Translations under genes and position numbers: made by a program
Shown here: positions 58,901 to 64,000 of the stretch, one piece after another
How positions within the stretch are numbered: the stretch's first letter is position 1
Layout of the letters: every line of letters begins with the position of its first letter
Assembly (NCBI RefSeq): GCF_028769735.1
Contig: NC_088171.1
Location: 127,490,533-127,554,532 of the forward strand
Direction of reading: 5' to 3'
DNA length: 64,000 bases
Source: Zonotrichia leucophrys gambelii
Lineage: Eukaryota; Chordata; Aves; Passeriformes; Passerellidae
Notes under the pieces: generated by a model
What the model was told of the DNA's origin: nothing
Databases searched by the model: none
Seen by the model: the letters and a program-made list of their open reading frames with translations, nothing else

Positions 58901-61900
58901 GTAATTTCCAAGAAGCTCTTGTGGTCTGGCGTGAGAGCTCTGGGAAGATGTGCTGCCAAAATCTGCTAAAAACATGATTTGCAATACCACCTGTAAATCT
59001 ATTTTATTGGTATTAACTGTGTTATGATAAAAATACCAACTCATCTTGGAAAAAAAAAAGGTATATATAGCCAGCTAATCAATTGCATAACTTTTCTAAA
59101 AATGTCTTCAGCATGATGACATTAGGCAACTGTGAACCTGTTAGCTTCCAGCTCTGCTGTCAGTGCTATGATATAATGAATGCCAGCATGGTGTTCCATC
59201 AGCTCCTGCCACCTGCTCTGCTTTGGAAAAAGAAGTCTCTTTTTTTGGCAGCCATCAGATGTCATACCCAGTGCCCACTGGCAAGAACAATGACTCTTTG
59301 CCATGGTCCCCTTCGCTTAAGAAAGTCTCAAAAAGAGGCCTAGTGGAGAGGGAAGATAAAAGTGCTGCAGTGCAGGGATAGAGGACTTTAAATGGGACAG
59401 GTACAGTAGTAGTCCCTGGACATGAGGGTGCTCAGGGTGGAGGCTGATTCAGAGAATGATCCATCCACACACTGCTCACAGAGGACTACTACCCTGACTG
59501 AGTGGGTCTCCAGTAAACTGCAGACTTACTCTAGGCAAAAAAGCAGCTCCTATTTTGCGCCAGTTCAGTGCGTGGATGGGGGCTCCAACCTCTTAATATC
59601 TCTCTGCAAATACATCTGTTTGTGTATAGGACAGCACTGTGTCCCTGGACTAATCCAGATGAAGTCACCATGGCAAACTGAGGCCTACAGGAGGCTGTCT
59701 CTATCTCTGACACTGCTCTATACTACAGACACTGCACCAAGGCAGAGATGTGGCCCAGAGGGCAGGGAAAAAGAATAACTTTATTTCTCTCTTCCTCACT
59801 TTGCTGACAAGACTTACCTGACTGGTAGGATTCATACTTTGTCTCAGCCCTAAGATGCAGAGAAACTGAATTTACTCAACTGAGAGAGTTATCTGTTGAT
59901 TAATGAAAGTCCAGTGTGATGGAATATTGTCCTAATCACATTGTACGCTGACCAAATACTGCTATAAATGAAGGGGAAAGAGCATTTGCTTTCTTAATGG
60001 CTACAGCAACTGGGCTTTAGATTGGCAATTTTAGCAGTATTATGCTAGACTAACATACACTAACACAGCATCTACCATAAGCCTAATGCACTGATTTTAA
60101 TAGGTAATGCCAGCCTTAAACGCTGCTCTATATTGGGAACAGCCTGCTGTATTTATGTTTTTCTAATGTGCACAAGCATTTACATGAGCTGCATTTTTAC
60201 CTCACAGGGATTTTTTGCTGAAGTAAGAGGTGCAGATTTGCACAGTGGACTTTGGAGTACACATACAGAGAGAAACAAAAAATAGAGAAATTATACTACT
60301 CATACTGCTTGTGAACAAAAGCAGGACTGTAATTCATGAAAAGTGAAGCAGTGAGTTATGACAAACCTGCCCTCACAAGACAACAGTGATGATAAAGTAT
60401 ACAAACCCAGACACATACCACATTCCATAATTCCTTGCAAACTCTAAGCCTGCAGTTTGTTTTGACGCAAGCCTTGACTTCTGTAGCCAAAAAAATCTGA
60501 CTTTCTGTTGTATTAAAGTAAAATAGAAACAACTGTTGTTCTATTTGTTTTATCTAGTGTTCAAATGATTGCAAAACCATGACAGAAGTTGCTGCATAAA
60601 GAAACCCCACTCCTTTTAGTAGAGACTGCCATTAAGACTGGTTTTGTTAATGTCAGATTTCTGTATTTCCACCTATAGGCTTTTGTGTGAGGGAGGAAAT
60701 AATCTTTGAATTATAAGGCTGAGACTTTTTCTCTATTTATGACTCTCATAACAAAAATGTTTTAAAATATTCAAACAAAAACCAGTGCCACATTCACTGA
60801 GACTTGGTAAAATCTACCACTGACAACATCCCACAATGGTCCTGGTCTTACTGCTTTTCATGTTTGCTGTCTTATTCAGCACTGTCATCATTTTAGCACA
60901 TCTGATTACGACTCTTTCTAATAGGAATCATCAACCTGGAATCAAGCTGACAAGGTTTTGCGAGGCTGTCTTTTTCATTGCCAAGGATTCATCTTGTTCA
61001 CAGATCTTTATGTTTTTTAATTTAAAAAGCATTAACTAACACATCTGAATGGTTTATGTATATGCACTAAAGCATGTGAATTATTTCTGACAATTGTTAG
61101 CCTCCTGCTTAATATCTAGAACATAAATAAAAGTTGCCTTATTTAACTTTGAATTAATTTATCTGTAAAGGACAGATCCTGCTTTTCTTCCCAGTCTCAC
61201 CAAGTAAAATTTCTGTGTTGCAGTGAGGTGTGCTCAGGTGTCAGAAAAGCCAAACTGCAATGAACTACAATGATGACTTAACTCTTCCACACATACACTT
61301 TGACATACTGCATATTGGCAAATTCTTCCCCTCACAAATTTTAGTACAAAAAACGCTTTTCTTAAAGAAACAAAAATAATTACAAAAATCTATGTTACTA
61401 GTACATGTGAAGGGTCTATAAATGTATTTGCTTCTATTCTCCTTTGGTGGTTGAGGCCAGGTCATCCCCTGGCAGGCCTCCAGGAATGCACAGGCCCTGG
61501 GCACAGAGCCACCCGTCTGTCGGTGTCCCCACACAGCACCGAGCCCTGCAGTGGATCTGTCTCATCAGCAACGCTACCTGCTGCAGCCTGGGCTGACCCA
61601 GCTTCTGTGCTGTGTGTGGACTTCTTGTAGGCTGCTCGCTGAAGAGAAATGTCTCCCCCCTTTTATTCAAGGAGCTCAATGGCATGAGCCCAGTCCAAAT
61701 CACCCGGATTTCACACTGAAGACTGAAGGCAGCTCCTCAGGCACACAGGATTTCCAGTAAGTGAGTTAAACCCTTTCTGGAGGCAAACCTGAGACACAAA
61801 GCCAACTCCTACAGGTGAACTGGGTGAATACCATCCTTCCCAGAAGCAGAGGCTGAGCTGCAGTCTTCAGGATGAATACGTGGCACTATTTACACTTTAA

Positions 61901-64000
61901 ACTGTCTCCCCAAACAAATCTCATATCAAAACTATATGTAGCAGTGCAGAAATACTAGGAAGAAAACAGCAAAATTAAATGTGCAAGCAGATCCTAGTCA
62001 TATTAGTGAGGACTGGAAAGCACTTGTGAAGGGTCTAACATCAGAGTGGGATCCCACAATAAGATACATAAGACAGTTGTTCATTCCTCAATTTTCTGCC
62101 AAGGCCGGTAATCTGCACCAATCACAGCTGTTTGTTCACGTATGAAAGCTTCTTATCTTTTACCATGTGCAGTACCATAAATGTACCTATTTTGGACAAC
62201 CTACAGTGCTTGTTATTTAGTTTGTCCCAAAACACATGGTGCCTTGCACAGGATCAGGACCTAGAATGTGCAAGGCAAATTTCTCTTCTGCTGCAGCAAA
62301 GATGTTGGGCATCACAAGTAAATCTGTAAAACTTTGTATTTTCAATCAGCTGCTACAGGTTTGCTCCATCTGCTCTGTATCCACCACCAGAGCTTCTGAC
62401 AGAAATGTCTGGGGAAGATCTTCCTTATGTACATGAGACTCAAATGTAGCAGAAATATGGAAATCATTGCACTCTGCTTCTGCTAAGCAAACCTGCATGA
62501 ATACCTTTTGGATCATATGTGCCCATGGAAAGAGGGTTGGCAGGATCTACCCTACAGACAGAATTAAGACTTCGAGGGAGAAATAAGCAGGTAAAACAAA
62601 TTAACCTGAAAGGGCAAAAAATATCCTTCCTTGATGCACATTTTCTAAAAGCCACAGTAAAGAAAGGAGACATGTGCAGAACTGTGATTGCCTCTGCTGG
62701 TCCCAAGAAAAAAAATGTAGGTCTTTATATCTGAAAATGGCAGAAAATGGAATTTTGAGAAGATGCATTATAATTTGGGTCTATTTTTGTCTCTGAGAAT
62801 GGTAGTTTTGCAACAGTGGAGCGGCAAATTAATTTTTTTCATTTGTAGTTTAAAATAGAAGGTCACACAAGGTGTACAATGCACTGATTTATTGTTCTAT
62901 ATAAAGTATAAAATTATGTTATAATTCAATGTAGCCTTTGAATTATGATGTCATCATATGGATAATTTATTTATTATAGCAGATAAAAGGTTTATGATAG
63001 TTTTTGAATTTTATTCAAAATCATATGGAATATATGTTTTATCTTAATAAGAAATGAAGAAAATTCATCCCATGCCAACATAAAATGCTCTGATTCCTCT
63101 GAAGACATCGTATCTCTGAATTTGACATTTTAAAAAGAAGAAAAGATCCTGAAATAGAGTTTGACAATGTTATATTCTCAAGATGCAGTTTTCATGATGT
63201 CACAGTCCCAACATCCAACATTCAGCTACTCTGCAAATGTCTCATATTTAAATAATTAATCAATATTACATAACATTAAGTGGAATAAAAATATTATTTT
63301 TTTCAAACCAAAAGGATAATAATACATAAAATAGTGTAGATACAAATTGTGTGGAAGATTTTATGTAAGTTTTAGAGAGATTTCTCCTGCCACCAGAAAA
63401 AAACATGCAATGACATTAAATTAATGCCTAATCTAAAATCTTACAGCATTTTCTAAATGATATAAAAATATGTGTAATGTTACATACCTATCTCAGATTT
63501 AACATGCCAACAGAAACTCCTTGAATTTGTTCTTGCATTTAATGTCTTCAGAGACCACTGATGTAAAATCTTAGAGCTCACATTTACTGGTTTAATATGC
63601 TCCATAAATTTTGTAGATACAACAAAACTATCTGTCTGTTAGCAAAGAAACTAGGCACATTTCACAGTGGTAGCAATCATTATAATGAAATTAGACTTGT
63701 TAGTCAATAGTATTACAGTGAGCAAATGGAGGAAGGGATCTCCCTTTCCAATGGAGAGAAACAAGAAGTAAAATAAAGATGAATCACTGACATGGTATCG
63801 TAGTGATGTTTTTTTTAAACTCACTCTGTCCATCCACACTAAGCAGGGAGTGAAATGTGGTGTATTTCTAATATTCTCAGAAAGTGGGCTAATGCCCCCA
63901 GAGTTTGCTGGACTATGCCAGGGCAAGGGCATCATTAGTGTGCATCCTTCCCTGACATGGCTGTTATTGTGAGCTCTGCATGTGTCGTGTGGTGACGAGG
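55976..64000. other. Intron 5 segment to right edge, no gene recognised
   Basis: AT-rich sequence with GC-richer patches at about 59100-59780 and 61435-61780. The longest frames (57579-58004, 141 codons; 59422-59778, 118 codons) have no recognisable domains and unbiased composition, and I treat them as chance. No repeat, RNA gene or FOG2 exon was recognised. Confidence 0.55.

Larger units (their letters stand above)
14075..64000 (-). other. ZFPM2 intron 5, 3' part (at least 49.9 kb)
   Basis: All sequence upstream of exon 6 on the minus strand appears to be one intron, because no exon matching FOG2 residues before GGQLWC was found. The introns of mammalian ZFPM2 in this part of the gene are also very large. 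It holds the CR1 elements, CpG island and duplications listed separately. The assignment is an inference: a missed short exon 5 within the window would split it. Confidence 0.75.

Noticed and set aside
60836..61039. 67-codon hydrophobic frame that could look like a small membrane protein
   Set aside because: T-rich DNA readily encodes runs of L, F, V and I; there is no promoter, splice or conservation evidence.
1..64000. CRISPR arrays, bacterial operons, rRNA or tRNA genes
   Set aside because: The sequence is vertebrate intronic DNA; no regularly spaced direct repeats or recognisable tRNA/rRNA signatures were seen.

Overview
The window is vertebrate, almost certainly avian, genomic DNA. It has AT-rich intronic sequence, intron-split vertebrate exons, and interspersed repeats that are all CR1-type non-LTR retrotransposons, with the CR1 terminal 8-mer (ATTCTRTG type) at several 3' ends. 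The species cannot be named from the sequence.

The only protein-coding gene I can support is ZFPM2 (FOG2, Friend of GATA 2), on the minus strand. The window holds its last three coding exons, which I number 6-8 by the mammalian gene structure: exon 6 (13868-14074), exon 7 (9363-9587) and the large final exon 8 (coding 3492-5983). All three junctions are phase 1 and join in frame into about 973 residues. These carry part of the N-terminal PR-like region, all eight zinc fingers, a basic NLS-like cluster, the CtBP-binding PIDLS motif and several sumoylation-type motifs. About 180 N-terminal residues (exons 1-5, including the NuRD-recruiting motif) were not found and are inferred to lie beyond the right edge. 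The 3'UTR runs left from 3491 to a candidate poly(A) signal near 2522. It holds two seed matches for the miR-200 family and two for the miR-130 family, both reported regulators of FOG2.

Layout: 1-2500, sequence downstream of the gene, nothing recognised; 2500-5983, 3'UTR and exon 8; 5984-9362, intron 7 with a 5'-truncated CR1 at 7967-9225; exon 7; 9588-13867, intron 6; exon 6; 14075-64000, the 3' part of a very large intron 5. Intron 5 contains a GC-rich LTR-like segment with a 30-bp tandem repeat bearing GATA motifs (about 17550-18250), a CR1 scrap (26536-26714), a strong CpG island (about 26890-27165, GC-rich to 27610), an ancient degenerate CR1 (36265-36655), a 2.8-kb internally deleted CR1 on the plus strand (46826-49606), another CR1 (55213-55975) and several small tandem duplications.

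The most useful lead is the CpG island in intron 5, with a near-consensus splice donor next to it on the ZFPM2 strand. This could be an alternative promoter for an N-terminally shortened FOG2, or a promoter for an unannotated non-coding RNA. I found no evidence of a novel multi-gene system.
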